Positions 1 to 7,914 of a stretch of 64,000 nucleotides of DNA are shown in pieces. Source of the DNA: Roseimaritima sediminicola (GTDB lineage Bacteria > Planctomycetota > Planctomycetia > Pirellulales > Pirellulaceae); NCBI RefSeq assembly GCF_009618275.1, contig NZ_WIAD01000024.1, forward strand, positions 1 to 64,000. The letters run 5' to 3'. Within the stretch, counting starts at the first letter, position 1. The number at the start of each line of letters is the position of its first letter. A program made the translations under genes and the position numbers. Below the pieces are notes generated by a model that did not search any database, was not told the origin of the DNA, and saw nothing but the letters and a program-made list of their open reading frames with translations.

Positions 1-10
1 CGGCGGACAC

Positions 11-33
11 CACAGGCTGGAAGCCTATGCCAC
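11..33. repeat. Repeat A, isolated copy
   Basis: A 23-bp copy of the most frequent short repeat in the window, with core AGGCTGGAAGCCT, a 5-bp inverted repeat around a 3-base loop. It lies downstream of the clpP gene that ends at 87. Other copies are at 5204-5364 (array), 5400-5422, 15457-15479, 15546-15568, 15577-15599, 16892-16914 (inside a gene) and 43213-43235. Confidence 0.85.
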
Positions 34-47
34 AAACGCCACTTCTC

Positions 48-72
48 CCAAAGTCTGGCGACTTCAGCTACC
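48..72. repeat. Repeat F, copy 1 (25 bp)
   Basis: A 25-bp segment identical to 56905-56929. It holds the small hairpin AAGTC-TGGC-GACTT. Both copies sit at the 3' end of a minus-strand gene in the same orientation relative to that gene; the second copy contains the stop codon of the large cytochrome gene. Confidence 0.8.
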
Positions 73-86
73 AGTGGCCTAGGCGC

Positions 87-680
87 TTACGCCTGTTCGT
101 TGATCGAGCTGACGACTTTGTCGATCAGGCCGTACTCGCGGGATTCTTCGGCGGACATGAAGCGGTCGCGATCGGTATCCTCTTCGATCTTCTCCAAGGA
201 ATGGCCCGTGTGCTTGATCATGATGTCGTTCATCTTGCGCTTCACGCGCCGCAGCTCCTCGACATGGATCTGGATCTCGTGGGCGGTACCCTGCATGCCG
301 GCCAGGGGTTGGTGGATCATGATCCGGGCGTTGGGCAGGGAGTAGCGTTTGCCTTTGGTGCCAGCGGTCAACAGGACCGCGCCCATCGAAGCGGCTTGCC
401 CGATGCAGTAGGTGGCCACGTCGCAGGAGACGAACTGCATGGTGTCGTAGATCGCCAGGCCCGCGCTGATGCTGCCGCCGGGGCTGTTGATGTACAGGTG
501 GATGTCGCTCTTGGGGTCATCCGACTGCAGGAACAGCATCTGGGCGACCAGCGCATTGGCGATATCGTCGTTGACCTGTTGGCCGAGGAAGATGATGCGA
601 TCCTTCAGCAAGCGGCTGTAGATATCGTAGGTCCGCTCTTCGCGACCGCTCTTCTCGATAACGTAGGGAATCGGAGCCAT
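87..680 (-). CDS. clpP: ATP-dependent Clp protease proteolytic subunit ClpP (paralogue 2)
   Basis: Serine peptidase subunit that assembles into the barrel chamber degrading proteins fed in by Clp ATPases. At 197 residues it is the usual ClpP length. The triad is visible: Ser98 in GQAASMGA, His123 in MIHQP and Asp172 in DTDRDRF. The NSPGGS oxyanion strand is at 65-70. It lies 107 bp downstream of a second, diverged clpP on the same strand, so the pair is probably co-transcribed. No clpX or trigger-factor gene adjoins it here. Identification is from conserved motifs and is secure; which paralogue is the housekeeping one is inferred only from its closer match to the standard family. Confidence 0.97.
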   Translation of the reverse strand: MAPIPYVIEKSGREERTYDIYSRLLKDRIIFLGQQVNDDIANALVAQMLFLQSDDPKSDIHLYINSPGGSISAGLAIYDTMQFVSCDVATYCIGQAASMGAVLLTAGTKGKRYSLPNARIMIHQPLAGMQGTAHEIQIHVEELRRVKRKMNDIMIKHTGHSLEKIEEDTDRDRFMSAEESREYGLIDKVVSSINEQA

Positions 681-787
681 ATTCAGGAACCCTTGTGGTG
701 CGATTTTGTATTGCTAGAGACTTCAGCCGACCCGCCGGTGAGAGCGCCGAGAGCCGACAAACGGGAAGAACCGAAAATGGATCGGGT

Positions 788-1408
788 CTAGATGTCCGCA
801 TCGTCGTCGGTTTGTCCCGGCGGTCGATGCAGGATGTCGTCGACCAAACCGTACTCCTTGGCTTTCTCGGCCGGCAGGAAAAAGTCTCGCTCGGTGTCCT
901 TGGCGATCCGCTCGACCGGCTGGCCGGTGGCTTCGGAAAGGATCCCGTTGAGCACATCGCGGTAGCGGAAGATCTCGGCAGCTTGGATCTCGATGTCGCT
1001 GACCTGACCGCCCACGCCGCCCATCGGTTGATGGACCATCACGCGGCTGTGCGGCAAGCAGTAACGTTTGCCCTTGGTGCCGCCGGCCAACAGAACCGCC
1101 GCACCGCTGGCCGCCTCGCCGACGCAGTAGGTCGCGACCGGACAGGACAGCATCTTCATCGTGTCGTAGATCGCCAGCGTTGCAGTCACACTGCCGCCGG
1201 GCGAATTGATGTAGAAGTGGATGTCTTTGCGGCGGTTCTCGCTCTGCAAATACAACAGCTTCATCACCAATTCATTGGCGTTGCCTACGTGGATCTCGCC
1301 TTGCAAAAAGACGATTCGGTTTTCCAGCAGCAAATCGCCCAGCGTCATTTGACGTTGGCGTTGATAAGACTGGTATGAATGGCTGTTCCGCAGCACCCCG
1401 TCGTTCAT
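788..1408 (-). CDS. clpP: ClpP-family protease subunit (diverged paralogue 1)
   Basis: A 206-residue ClpP paralogue with the full triad (Ser101 in GEAASGAA, His126 in MVHQP, Asp175 in DTERDFF) and the SPGGS strand at 69-73. It differs from the neighbouring copy by a longer Gln/Tyr-rich N-terminus, a Gly-Ala-Ala run after the catalytic Ser, and an acidic tail (DDDADI). The ATG follows a GAGGA ribosome-binding site about 8 bases upstream. Two-ring ClpP1/ClpP2 systems are known in actinobacteria and cyanobacteria; a hetero-oligomer of the two products here is plausible but inferred. It is the promoter-proximal gene of the pair. Confidence 0.95.
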   Translation of the reverse strand: MNDGVLRNSHSYQSYQRQRQMTLGDLLLENRIVFLQGEIHVGNANELVMKLLYLQSENRRKDIHFYINSPGGSVTATLAIYDTMKMLSCPVATYCVGEAASGAAVLLAGGTKGKRYCLPHSRVMVHQPMGGVGGQVSDIEIQAAEIFRYRDVLNGILSEATGQPVERIAKDTERDFFLPAEKAKEYGLVDDILHRPPGQTDDDADI

Positions 1409-1631
1409 CAGACATTCCTCGGGCGGGTCATCAATTAAGTGGTTTCAAGCGTAAGTGTTCGCCATCCTCGGCCGACTGACAAGCCGGGGAGATACGAAAT
1501 CTTATCCCGCCATCAACCCCGCCTGCTACCGGGCATGGCCACCCTTTTGTCGCTCGGGGCGATCCCGCCGCCTCGGCAGCGATAACTCCGCAGCGATAAA
1601 ACGCCCAGTTCGACCGCCGCCCAAACACACA

Positions 1632-1663
1632 GCCCGGGTTGCGAGCGGACTCGCAACCCGGGC
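1632..1663 (-). terminator. Perfect 14-bp hairpin, possible terminator
   Basis: Two perfect 14-base arms (1632-1645 and 1650-1663) flank the loop CGGA. It lies 3' of the minus-strand secreted-protein gene that ends at 1728 and upstream of the clpP pair. Read on the minus strand, the stem is followed by TGTGTGTTTG rather than a clean U-run, so a termination role is uncertain. The 1409-1727 gap otherwise holds only the tandem repeat at 1688-1719. Confidence 0.45.
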
Positions 1664-1687
1664 AGCGGTAAAATCAGGAGCGTGTTC

Positions 1688-1719
1688 GATCGAGAGCGTA
1701 CGCGATCGAGAGCGTACGC
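1688..1719. repeat. Two 16-bp tandem units
   Basis: GATCGAGAGCGTACGC occurs twice head to tail, followed by a partial third unit (GATCGCAATC) that reaches the stop codon of the adjacent minus-strand gene at 1728. Function unknown. Confidence 0.7.
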
Positions 1720-1727
1720 GATCGCAA

Positions 1728-2438
1728 TCAGGGGTTGAACGTGTGCACGACCAACGTGCCGGTGTGACGGTCGACCACTTTCACTCGGTAACCACAGGGC
1801 CAGCAGTACTCGTACGTCTTGCGGCCCAGCAGGTCGCGGCCCGTCTCGCACTGCGGCGCTGCCACACAGCACGCCGGTACGCACACCTTGACCATCACCG
1901 GGCAACACTGACAGGGCACGCTCAGATACGTTTCGATCGTCTCGGTGCAGTCGCAGGGGCACACCGCGGCGGCCAACAGCGGATGGTTCCAGTAGCGGAT
2001 CTTGGGCGGCTCGCAGCAGGCCGGGGCGGCAGGCGCGTGAGCGTGGTGCGGGTGCGGTGCGCCGCTGGAGTACGGCTGGGCAAAGGCCGGGGCGTACGCC
2101 GAAACATCGGCCGAGGGCGCCCCGCCGGAGTAGGCTCTGACGGCCGGATCCGCCTCGTAGGGCACCACGTCGTAGGGCGAAACCGGGGGAGCCGCCGGGG
2201 CGTGGGGGCCGTCGACGATCCTCTCGCCCGGAGCGAGAACGACGTCGTCGAGAACGACGTCGTCGAGGGCGGCCTCGCCGAGGGCGGCGGCATCGGCCAC
2301 GGCGTTTGTCGGCGGGGCCAGTTCCTCGATCGCCAAGACCGAACCGGCGAAGAGCATCGTGGCGGCCAGGGCGACCACCGCGCGGCGCCCCAACACGTTC
2401 TTGTCTGTCGTCAAACTCAGGTTCATCAACTTCTTCAT
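1728..2438 (-). CDS. Secreted cysteine-rich protein of unknown function
   Basis: A 236-residue protein starting MKKLMNLSL. This ATG was chosen because GGAGG lies 7 bases upstream; the frame is open 21 codons further, but the ATG two codons earlier is too close to the GGAGG. A basic stretch and hydrophobic segment (VVALAATMLFAGSVLA) look like a signal peptide. The middle is Ala/Pro-rich, with a duplicated DDVVL motif encoded by a short direct DNA repeat. The C-terminal third carries about a dozen cysteines in CC, CxC and CxxC pairs. I recognise no catalytic domain. Disulfide-stabilised secreted or envelope proteins of this kind are common in planctomycetes; that role is inferred. Confidence 0.75.
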   Translation of the reverse strand: MKKLMNLSLTTDKNVLGRRAVVALAATMLFAGSVLAIEELAPPTNAVADAAALGEAALDDVVLDDVVLAPGERIVDGPHAPAAPPVSPYDVVPYEADPAVRAYSGGAPSADVSAYAPAFAQPYSSGAPHPHHAHAPAAPACCEPPKIRYWNHPLLAAAVCPCDCTETIETYLSVPCQCCPVMVKVCVPACCVAAPQCETGRDLLGRKTYEYCWPCGYRVKVVDRHTGTLVVHTFNP

Positions 2439-2562
2439 CTGCATTCCTCCCAGTCCAGAATGGTTCGAGCTGTTTCCTTGCAACGTTCCTCTTCCTAGCA
2501 ACGTTCCTCAAGACTAGGTCAGGATTGGACAATTGCGAGCATTCTCGGGATTTTTCTGAAGC

Positions 2563-2620
2563 GTAGCACGACACTCCGAGTCGTGTTCCGGCTCCGCCTC
2601 GGCTGGGACAGCCGAGCTAC
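2563..2620. repeat. Repeat B, copy 1
   Basis: A 58-bp bipartite element beginning GTAGCACG, with a first small inverted repeat (ACACTCCGAGTCGTGT region), and ending in CTCGGCTGGGACAGCCGAG followed by CTAC. Related copies: 11441-11500, 15482-15540, around 47490-47550, and 54117-54175. It lies in the divergent gap between the Cys-rich secreted protein and the permease. Confidence 0.8.
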
Positions 2621-2673
2621 TTTCGCCGCATCGGCTGCGTTAGAATCGTCGGCGTCGACCGCGGCGCTTGTCC

Positions 2674-4410
2674 ATGTTGTCCGGAGGGCATGCTGCCCCA
2701 GCGGTGTTCGCTCCCGCCCCCGCCCCCGCCCCCGCCCCCGCCACCGCCACCGATACAAATACAAAGGCTCTCGTGAACGATTCACCTGTGACCACCGCGC
2801 CCCGGTACCGGTGGGCGCGTTCCGGCGATATCAACGCATTCTTTGGCTTGATGCTGGACAACGTGGCCGGATTGATTTTGATGGTCAGCCTGCTGGCCGC
2901 CTTTGGTATGCCCGCGGCGTTCGTGGTCGAAACGATGGTGCCGGGCACGGCGTTGGGCGTGCTGCTGGGGGATTTGGCGTTCTTCTATGTCGCCCTGCGG
3001 TTGGCTCGCCGCACCGGCCGCGACGACGTCACGGCCATGCCTCTGGGACTCGATACGCCCAGCACCTTCGGGATGGTTTACTTTGTGCTCGCGCCGGCGT
3101 TTCAGGACGCCACGGGGCGGTTGCAGATGCCGGTTGCCGAGGCGGCCGTGTACACCTGGCATATCGGGATCGTCTGTGTGGTGGCGTGCGGCCTGTTCAA
3201 ATTGATCTGTGCTCCGCTGAGCGAACGCGTGCGGCGCTGGGTTCCGCGCGCGGCCTTGCTGGGGTCGTTGGCCGCGATCGCTCTGGTGTTGATCAGTTTC
3301 ATGCCGTTGATGGAGATCTTTCGGTTTCCCGTTCCCGGATTGATCGCGTTGGCGATCGTGTTGACGTCGCTGATCGGTCGGATCCGTTTGCCGTTGCGAC
3401 TGCCCGGCACGGTCGGCGCCCTGGTCGTGGCCGGAACGATGTACTACGTGATGGTGACGCTGCAGATGCCGGGCTATGCCCCGCACGAGGCGGTGGAAAC
3501 CACGTGGATGCCCTCTGGATGGCTGGACGCGTGGACGTTCGCCTGGACGGCCCGGATCGGCGATGCCCTGCCCTACTTGCCGGTCGCCCTGCCCTTTGCG
3601 TTGGTGACCGTCGTCGGCGGGATCGACTGTACCGAGAGCGCTGCGGCGGGGGGCGATCAGTATGACACGCGTACGGTCATCGGCGTCGAAGCTGTGGCGA
3701 CGCTGTTGGCTGGGTTGAGCGGAGGTGTGATCCAGACGACGCCCTACATCGGACACCCGGCCTATAAAGCCATGGGCGGGCGGGCGGCCTATACACTGGC
3801 AACCGCCTTGGTGATCGGTTCGGCCGGGTTGGTGGGTTACTTCGGTGTGCTGTACCGCTGGATTCCGGCGCCGGCGGTGTATCCGATTCTGGTGTTCATC
3901 GGGCTGGAGATCTCGTCGCAAAGTTTTCTCGCCACGCCCCGCCGGCACTATCCGGCCGTCGCCCTGGCCTGCCTGCCGGCCCTGGCCTTTTTGGCCCTGC
4001 ACATGCCCGGCCGGATGATGCCCGCCGTGGCGGCCGACCAGGTGGCTGCCGATGTCCAGCGAGATCTGCTGACGATGCGGATGTTGTCGAACAGCTTTAT
4101 TCTGACCAGCCTGCTATGGGCGTGGGCGTTGGTCGCGGTGATCGACCGGCGGTTGCTGCTGGCCGCCGCCGTGTTCGCCGTAACCGGTGTGTTCACCCTG
4201 TTTGGCGTGATCCACTCGCCGGCAACCACCAACAGCGTCGCCCTGCCCTTTGGTCCCCAGGCCTGGGCCGGCATGGTCCTGCCGGCCGAGCATCGCGGAT
4301 TGGTCTATGAATATGCGGCAGGCTACCTGGCCGTGACGATCCTGCTGTTGCTGTGGGCCAAAGTGCCAGGAGCCTCACGCGCGACCGATCCGCCGCTGCA
4401 TGACGGATGA
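2674..4410 (+). CDS. NCS2-like (xanthine/uracil permease-type) membrane transporter
   Basis: A roughly 578-residue polytopic membrane protein with about 12 hydrophobic segments. DINAFFGLMLDNVAGL near the N-terminus and the half-helix region GGIDCTESAAAGGDQYDTR resemble the NCS2 nucleobase/anion permease superfamily; the substrate cannot be read from sequence. The start is uncertain. TTG at 2668 and ATG at 2674 lack a ribosome-binding site and lead into an Ala-Pro repeat encoded by (CCCCCG)n; a GTG at 2773 lies just before the conserved part. An ATG behind a good GGAGG at 2690 is out of frame. It stands alone on the plus strand, with a methyltransferase 140 bp downstream. Confidence 0.8.
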   Translation: MLSGGHAAPAVFAPAPAPAPAPATATDTNTKALVNDSPVTTAPRYRWARSGDINAFFGLMLDNVAGLILMVSLLAAFGMPAAFVVETMVPGTALGVLLGDLAFFYVALRLARRTGRDDVTAMPLGLDTPSTFGMVYFVLAPAFQDATGRLQMPVAEAAVYTWHIGIVCVVACGLFKLICAPLSERVRRWVPRAALLGSLAAIALVLISFMPLMEIFRFPVPGLIALAIVLTSLIGRIRLPLRLPGTVGALVVAGTMYYVMVTLQMPGYAPHEAVETTWMPSGWLDAWTFAWTARIGDALPYLPVALPFALVTVVGGIDCTESAAAGGDQYDTRTVIGVEAVATLLAGLSGGVIQTTPYIGHPAYKAMGGRAAYTLATALVIGSAGLVGYFGVLYRWIPAPAVYPILVFIGLEISSQSFLATPRRHYPAVALACLPALAFLALHMPGRMMPAVAADQVAADVQRDLLTMRMLSNSFILTSLLWAWALVAVIDRRLLLAAAVFAVTGVFTLFGVIHSPATTNSVALPFGPQAWAGMVLPAEHRGLVYEYAAGYLAVTILLLLWAKVPGASRATDPPLHDG

Positions 4411-4549
4411 AAACCGTCGGGACGCGTTGCCTCGGGGGTTTCGGCCAGCGGCGACGGGCGTTTAAATCATGGGCGGCAAATAAATCATGGGCGGCAAGCG
4501 CGGTATCGCGTTTCCCTTTCGATCGTTCCCCGCGGATTGGCCGGCGAGC

Positions 4550-5212
4550 ATGCTGACACGGACTCTCGAACCTGAATATACCGACGACGACCAGGACACC
4601 GCGCTGTACGACGCGATGGATCACGCCGAGGTGAACCGTCGCTTTGTCGACGATCTGATCGCCGGCGGCGAGGTGGGACCCGATATCCTCGACATCGGCG
4701 CCGGCACGGCCCGGATCCCGATCGAGTTGTGCAAGCGGTTGCCGGACGTGCGCGTGATGGCCACCGACGCGGCGATCAGCATGCTCGAGCGTGCCAAGGT
4801 TAATATCGATGTCGCCGGGGTGCTGGACCGGGTGCAACTGGAGCACGCCGACGCCAAGCAGATGGACGAGTTTGCCGACCAAATGTTCGACACGGTGATC
4901 AGCAATTCGATTCTGCATCACTTGCCCGAGCCTCGGGTGGTGCTGGAGCTGTCGTTGCGACTGGTGCGTCCGGGCGGCAGGATTTTTCACCGAGATCTGC
5001 TGCGGCCGGAGTCGGCCGAACAGGTCGAGCAGTTGGTCCAGCAGCACGCGGCCGGCGAACCGGAGTCGGCCCAGCAGCTGCTGCGGCAGTCGCTGCATGC
5101 CGCCCTCTCGCTGGAGGAGGTGCGGGAGATGGCCGGCCGGCTGGGGGTCGACACCGCCGCGATCACCGTGACCAGCGACCGCCACTGGACGCTGGACGCA
5201 ACAGTGGCATAG
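4550..5212 (+). CDS. Class I SAM-dependent methyltransferase
   Basis: A 220-residue Rossmann methyltransferase. Motif I is ILDIGAGTARIPIEL; later motifs are VMATDAAISMLE, DAKQMDEF and NSILHHLPEP, and the fold core ends near RLVRPGG. The start at MLTRTLEPEY was preferred to the ATG at 4487, because the latter lies in a duplicated stretch (AAATCATGGGCGGCAA, twice) and would add 21 unconserved residues. Substrate unknown. The last codons and the stop (ACA GTG GCA TAG) lie inside the first unit of the 29-bp repeat array, so the present C-terminus is repeat-derived. Confidence 0.85.
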   Translation: MLTRTLEPEYTDDDQDTALYDAMDHAEVNRRFVDDLIAGGEVGPDILDIGAGTARIPIELCKRLPDVRVMATDAAISMLERAKVNIDVAGVLDRVQLEHADAKQMDEFADQMFDTVISNSILHHLPEPRVVLELSLRLVRPGGRIFHRDLLRPESAEQVEQLVQQHAAGEPESAQQLLRQSLHAALSLEEVREMAGRLGVDTAAITVTSDRHWTLDATVA

Positions 5213-5364
5213 GCTTCCAGTGGCATAGGCTTCCAGCCTGTGAAAACAGTGGCATAGGCTTCCAGCCTGTGAAAACAGTGGCATAGGCTTCCAGCCTGTG
5301 AAAACAGTGGCATAGGCTTCCAGCCTGTGAACCCAGTGGCATAGGCTTCCAGCCTGTAAAAACA
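5204..5364. repeat. Tandem array of repeat A, 29-bp period
   Basis: Five full 29-bp units start at 5220, 5249, 5278, 5307 and 5336, preceded by a 16-bp partial unit at 5204-5219. Each holds the AGGCT-TCC-AGCCT palindrome plus a spacer (GTGAAAACA or a variant). The units are contiguous without unique spacers, so this is not a CRISPR. The array begins inside the end of the methyltransferase gene and ends before thyA. Confidence 0.9.
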
Positions 5365-5399
5365 GTACCCCGGCTGTCCCTCCCGACGGCATCAGGCTT

Positions 5400-5422
5400 C
5401 ACAGGCTAGAAGCCTATGTCAC
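5400..5422. repeat. Repeat A, inverted copy before thyA
   Basis: A copy in the opposite orientation to the preceding array (core AGGCTAGAAGCCT). Its ATG at 5416 opens an in-frame 12-codon extension upstream of the conserved thyA start, so repeat sequence could misplace the start in automated annotation. Confidence 0.8.
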
Positions 5423-5451
5423 AGATGTTCGAAAACCCCCCAGACCGTTCG

Positions 5452-6246
5452 ATGCAGAATTATCTGAGCCTGTTGCGTGAGATACTCGAAGAGGGCAGCG
5501 TGCGTAGCGACCGCACGGGCACCGGGACGCGAAGTCTGTTTGGGCGGCAGATGCGTTTCGACCTCAGCCGCGGTTTTCCGCTGCTGACGACCAAGAAATT
5601 GCATCTGCGTTCGATCATCTACGAACTGCTGTGGTTCCTGCGTGGGGAAACAAACATCGCCTGGCTGAATGAAAAGGGCGTGCGGATCTGGGACGAATGG
5701 GCCGATGCCGACGGCGAGCTGGGGCCGGTGTACGGCAAGCAGTGGCGGTCCTGGCCGGCCCCCGGCGGCGAAACGATCGACCAGATCACAGCGGTTCAGC
5801 ACGCGATCCGCACCAATCCCGATTCGCGGCGATTGATCGTTTCCGCCTGGAACGTCGCCGAGATCGACCGCATGGCATTGCCGCCGTGTCACTGTTTGTT
5901 CCAGTTCTACGTGGCCGATGGCCGGCTGAGCTGTCAACTGTATCAGCGCAGTGCGGACGTCTTTTTGGGGGTCCCCTTTAATATCGCCAGCTATGCCCTG
6001 CTGACGATGATGATGGCTCAGGCGACCGGGTTGGCACCGGGGGAATTCGTGCACACCTTTGGGGATGTCCATCTTTACAGCAACCACATCGAGCAGGCCC
6101 GGTTGCAGCTGGAGCGGGAGCCGCGGCCGCTGCCTGAGATGGTGCTGGAGAACGATCGCAGCAGCGTCTTCGATTTCCAGTACGAAGACTTTCGCTTGAC
6201 CGGTTACGACCCCCATCCGCACATCAAAGCCCCGGTGGCTGTCTGA
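5452..6246 (+). CDS. thyA: Thymidylate synthase
   Basis: Converts dUMP and methylene-tetrahydrofolate to dTMP and dihydrofolate. Starting at MQNYL gives 264 residues, exactly the length of E. coli ThyA and collinear with it from the first residue. The in-frame ATG at 5416 lies in a repeat and is rejected. The active-site Cys is Cys146 in ALPPCHC; DRTGTGT, the RGETN segment, QRSADVFLG and NIASYALL are all present. The stop TGA overlaps the ATG of folA by one base, so the two are translationally coupled and recycle folate together. Confidence 0.98.
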   Translation: MQNYLSLLREILEEGSVRSDRTGTGTRSLFGRQMRFDLSRGFPLLTTKKLHLRSIIYELLWFLRGETNIAWLNEKGVRIWDEWADADGELGPVYGKQWRSWPAPGGETIDQITAVQHAIRTNPDSRRLIVSAWNVAEIDRMALPPCHCLFQFYVADGRLSCQLYQRSADVFLGVPFNIASYALLTMMMAQATGLAPGEFVHTFGDVHLYSNHIEQARLQLEREPRPLPEMVLENDRSSVFDFQYEDFRLTGYDPHPHIKAPVAV

Positions 6247-6731
6247 TGGGCATCGCGGCGATCGTGGCGGCGACGGCCACCGGTGTGATCGGTCGCGACG
6301 GCGACATGCCCTGGCGACTGTCCAGCGACCTGCGGCGCTTCAAACAGCTGACGATGGGGTGTCCGATCGTGATGGGCCGCAAGACCTACGATTCGATCGG
6401 TCGCCCCCTGCCCGGACGGGAGACGATTGTCGTCACGCGGAATCCAAGCTGGCGGGCCGACGGGGTGGTCACCGCGTCGCCGCAGCAGGCGCTGGAACAT
6501 TGCCGGGCCCAGCCCGAATCGTTCGTCGTCGGTGGCGCGGAGATCTACCGGCTGATGTTGCCGGCCTGCGAGACGATTTATCTGACCCGCGTCTGGTCGG
6601 AGGTCGGCGGCGACACGGTTTTGGACCTCGAGCGGTTTCTCGAGTCGTTCCGCAAGACGTTTGTACAGTCGTTTCCGCCCTCTGCCCGGGACAGCGTGCC
6701 CACCGAATTCCAGATTTGGCGGCGAAAATGA
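6246..6731 (+). CDS. folA: Dihydrofolate reductase
   Basis: Reduces the dihydrofolate released by ThyA back to tetrahydrofolate with NADPH. At 161 residues it is the normal length. MPWRLSSDLRRFK carries the catalytic acid Asp28; IVMGRKTYDSIGRPLPGR and VVGGAEIYRLMLP are the classic NADPH and fold motifs. It starts inside the thyA stop codon. An AT-rich stretch follows, including a T7 run (6762-6768). Confidence 0.97.
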   Translation: MGIAAIVAATATGVIGRDGDMPWRLSSDLRRFKQLTMGCPIVMGRKTYDSIGRPLPGRETIVVTRNPSWRADGVVTASPQQALEHCRAQPESFVVGGAEIYRLMLPACETIYLTRVWSEVGGDTVLDLERFLESFRKTFVQSFPPSARDSVPTEFQIWRRK

Positions 6732-6782
6732 CGTTTGGGACCAAAAAGAAAAAAATTTTACGTTTTTTTGGGAGCGTCCCCA

Positions 6783-6812
6783 TTGAGCAATTTGGGGACC
6801 GACCACTATATT
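6783..6812 (+). promoter_or_regulatory. Candidate sigma-70 promoter of the rpsM operon
   Basis: TTGAGC (6783-6788), an 18-bp spacer and TATATT (6807-6812), just after the unusually AT-rich folA tail (AAAAAGAAAAAAATTTTACG region). It lies about 210 bp upstream of rpsM. The fit is good but rests on sequence alone. The rest of 6732-7020 holds no gene that I can see; the 5' leader is therefore long. Confidence 0.45.
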
Positions 6813-7020
6813 CTTCGCTCTTGATCAGGCGACCACGCGGTGGCAGGTGCTACCGTTCTAGCCGCTGTCTGAGAAAGTGGGTGCGACCGCGTTGCGGTTC
6901 CTCGTTGATTTCTCCGCAATCGCAATCGATTCGCGGGCATCGCGACGCGGGGGCACCCCCCTGTTTTCAAACAGCACGTGGCTATGGTCGGAACGAAGGA
7001 ACCCTTTTGGAGCCTGCGAT

Positions 7021-7404
7021 ATGCCCCGTTTGATGGGCGTCGATATTCCCAACGACAAGCAAATCCAGTACTCGCTGACCTACCTGTACGGCGTCGGCCT
7101 GCATACGGCTCGCGAAGCTTGCGAGAAACTGGGCATTGATCCCAAGCGTCCGGCTCGTGATTTGGGCGAGGACGAGGTCAGTCGTTTGGCGGCCTTGTTG
7201 GAACGCGACTATACCGTGGAAGGACCGCTGCGACGTCAGACGACGCAGAACATCTCTCGGCTGCGGGAAATCAAATCTTACCGCGGCGTGCGGCACCGTT
7301 TGGGGCTGCCCGTTCGAGGTCAACGCACGAAAACCAATGCCCGCACCCGCAAGGGTCCCCGCAAGACGGTTGCCGGGAAGAAGGGCGTCAAGGATTTGCG
7401 TTAA
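7021..7404 (+). CDS. rpsM: 30S ribosomal protein S13
   Basis: A 127-residue S13, which contacts the 50S subunit and the P-site tRNA at the head of the small subunit. The start is MPRLMGVDIPNDK, the conserved S13 opening; a longer open frame upstream is not conserved in sense. YLYGVGLHTAREAC, RGVRHRLGLPVRGQRTKTNARTRKG and the basic tail are diagnostic. It is the first gene of an rpsM-rpsK-rpoA-rplQ block. No rpmJ is seen directly upstream, although that gene often precedes rpsM. Confidence 0.98.
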   Translation: MPRLMGVDIPNDKQIQYSLTYLYGVGLHTAREACEKLGIDPKRPARDLGEDEVSRLAALLERDYTVEGPLRRQTTQNISRLREIKSYRGVRHRLGLPVRGQRTKTNARTRKGPRKTVAGKKGVKDLR

Positions 7405-7450
7405 ACCGCAGATTACCTCATACCAGAATATGTATCGGAGAGCCTGTTAG

Positions 7451-7834
7451 GTGGCAAAGACAAACAAAAAGAAGCGCGTGCGCCGCAACGTGGTCGCCGG
7501 CGTGGCCCACATTCACGCGACGTTCAACAACACCTCGGTGACGATCACCGACCCCAAGGGCGATACGTTGTGCTGGGCCAGTGCGGGGACGTGCGGCTTC
7601 AAGGGCAGTCGCAAGAGCACGCCCTTTGCCGGTCAGTGCGCCGCCCAGCAAGCCGCCGAGAAAGCGCTGAAGTTTGGCATGAAGGACGTCGACGTTCGCG
7701 TCAAAGGACCCGGTTCGGGCCGCGAGAGTGCGATCACCTCGCTGCAGGCCGCTGGGTTGAACGTCAAATTGATCGAGGAAGTCACCCCGATCCCACACAA
7801 CGGCTGCCGACCGCGCAAGAAACGGCGCGTCTAA
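7451..7834 (+). CDS. rpsK: 30S ribosomal protein S11
   Basis: A 127-residue S11 with a GTG start ([13 protein letters not shown]) and a GGAGAG site about 10 bases upstream. [29 protein letters not shown] and the terminal [15 protein letters not shown] are typical. S11 forms part of the mRNA exit platform of the 30S subunit. It lies 46 bp after rpsM. In many bacteria rpsD follows rpsK; here rpoA comes next, so S4 must be encoded elsewhere. Confidence 0.98.
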   Translation: MAKTNKKKRVRRNVVAGVAHIHATFNNTSVTITDPKGDTLCWASAGTCGFKGSRKSTPFAGQCAAQQAAEKALKFGMKDVDVRVKGPGSGRESAITSLQAAGLNVKLIEEVTPIPHNGCRPRKKRRV

Positions 7835-7914
7835 GGTTCGTTCTGTGTCCTTCGTGGCGTCAACGGTTTCGCTGCGACCCTCTACCAATCTCAATACAAC
7901 AGGTTTGAACGACC

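Noticed and set aside
27-791. Long plus-strand frame opposite clpP, and similar antisense frames opposite batD/E, the cytochromes and other genes
   Set aside because: They mirror GC-rich codon bias of the true genes on the other strand and carry no recognisable domains.
2690-2772. ATG at 2690 with a strong GGAGG as permease start
   Set aside because: It is not in the permease frame; the true start remains unresolved among 2668, 2674 and 2773.
5204-5364. CRISPR-like appearance of the 29-bp repeat array
   Set aside because: Units follow one another without unique spacers and no cas genes are present; it is a simple tandem repeat.
5416-5451. Upstream thyA start
   Set aside because: It lies in repeat sequence; the downstream ATG gives exact collinearity with E. 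coli ThyA.
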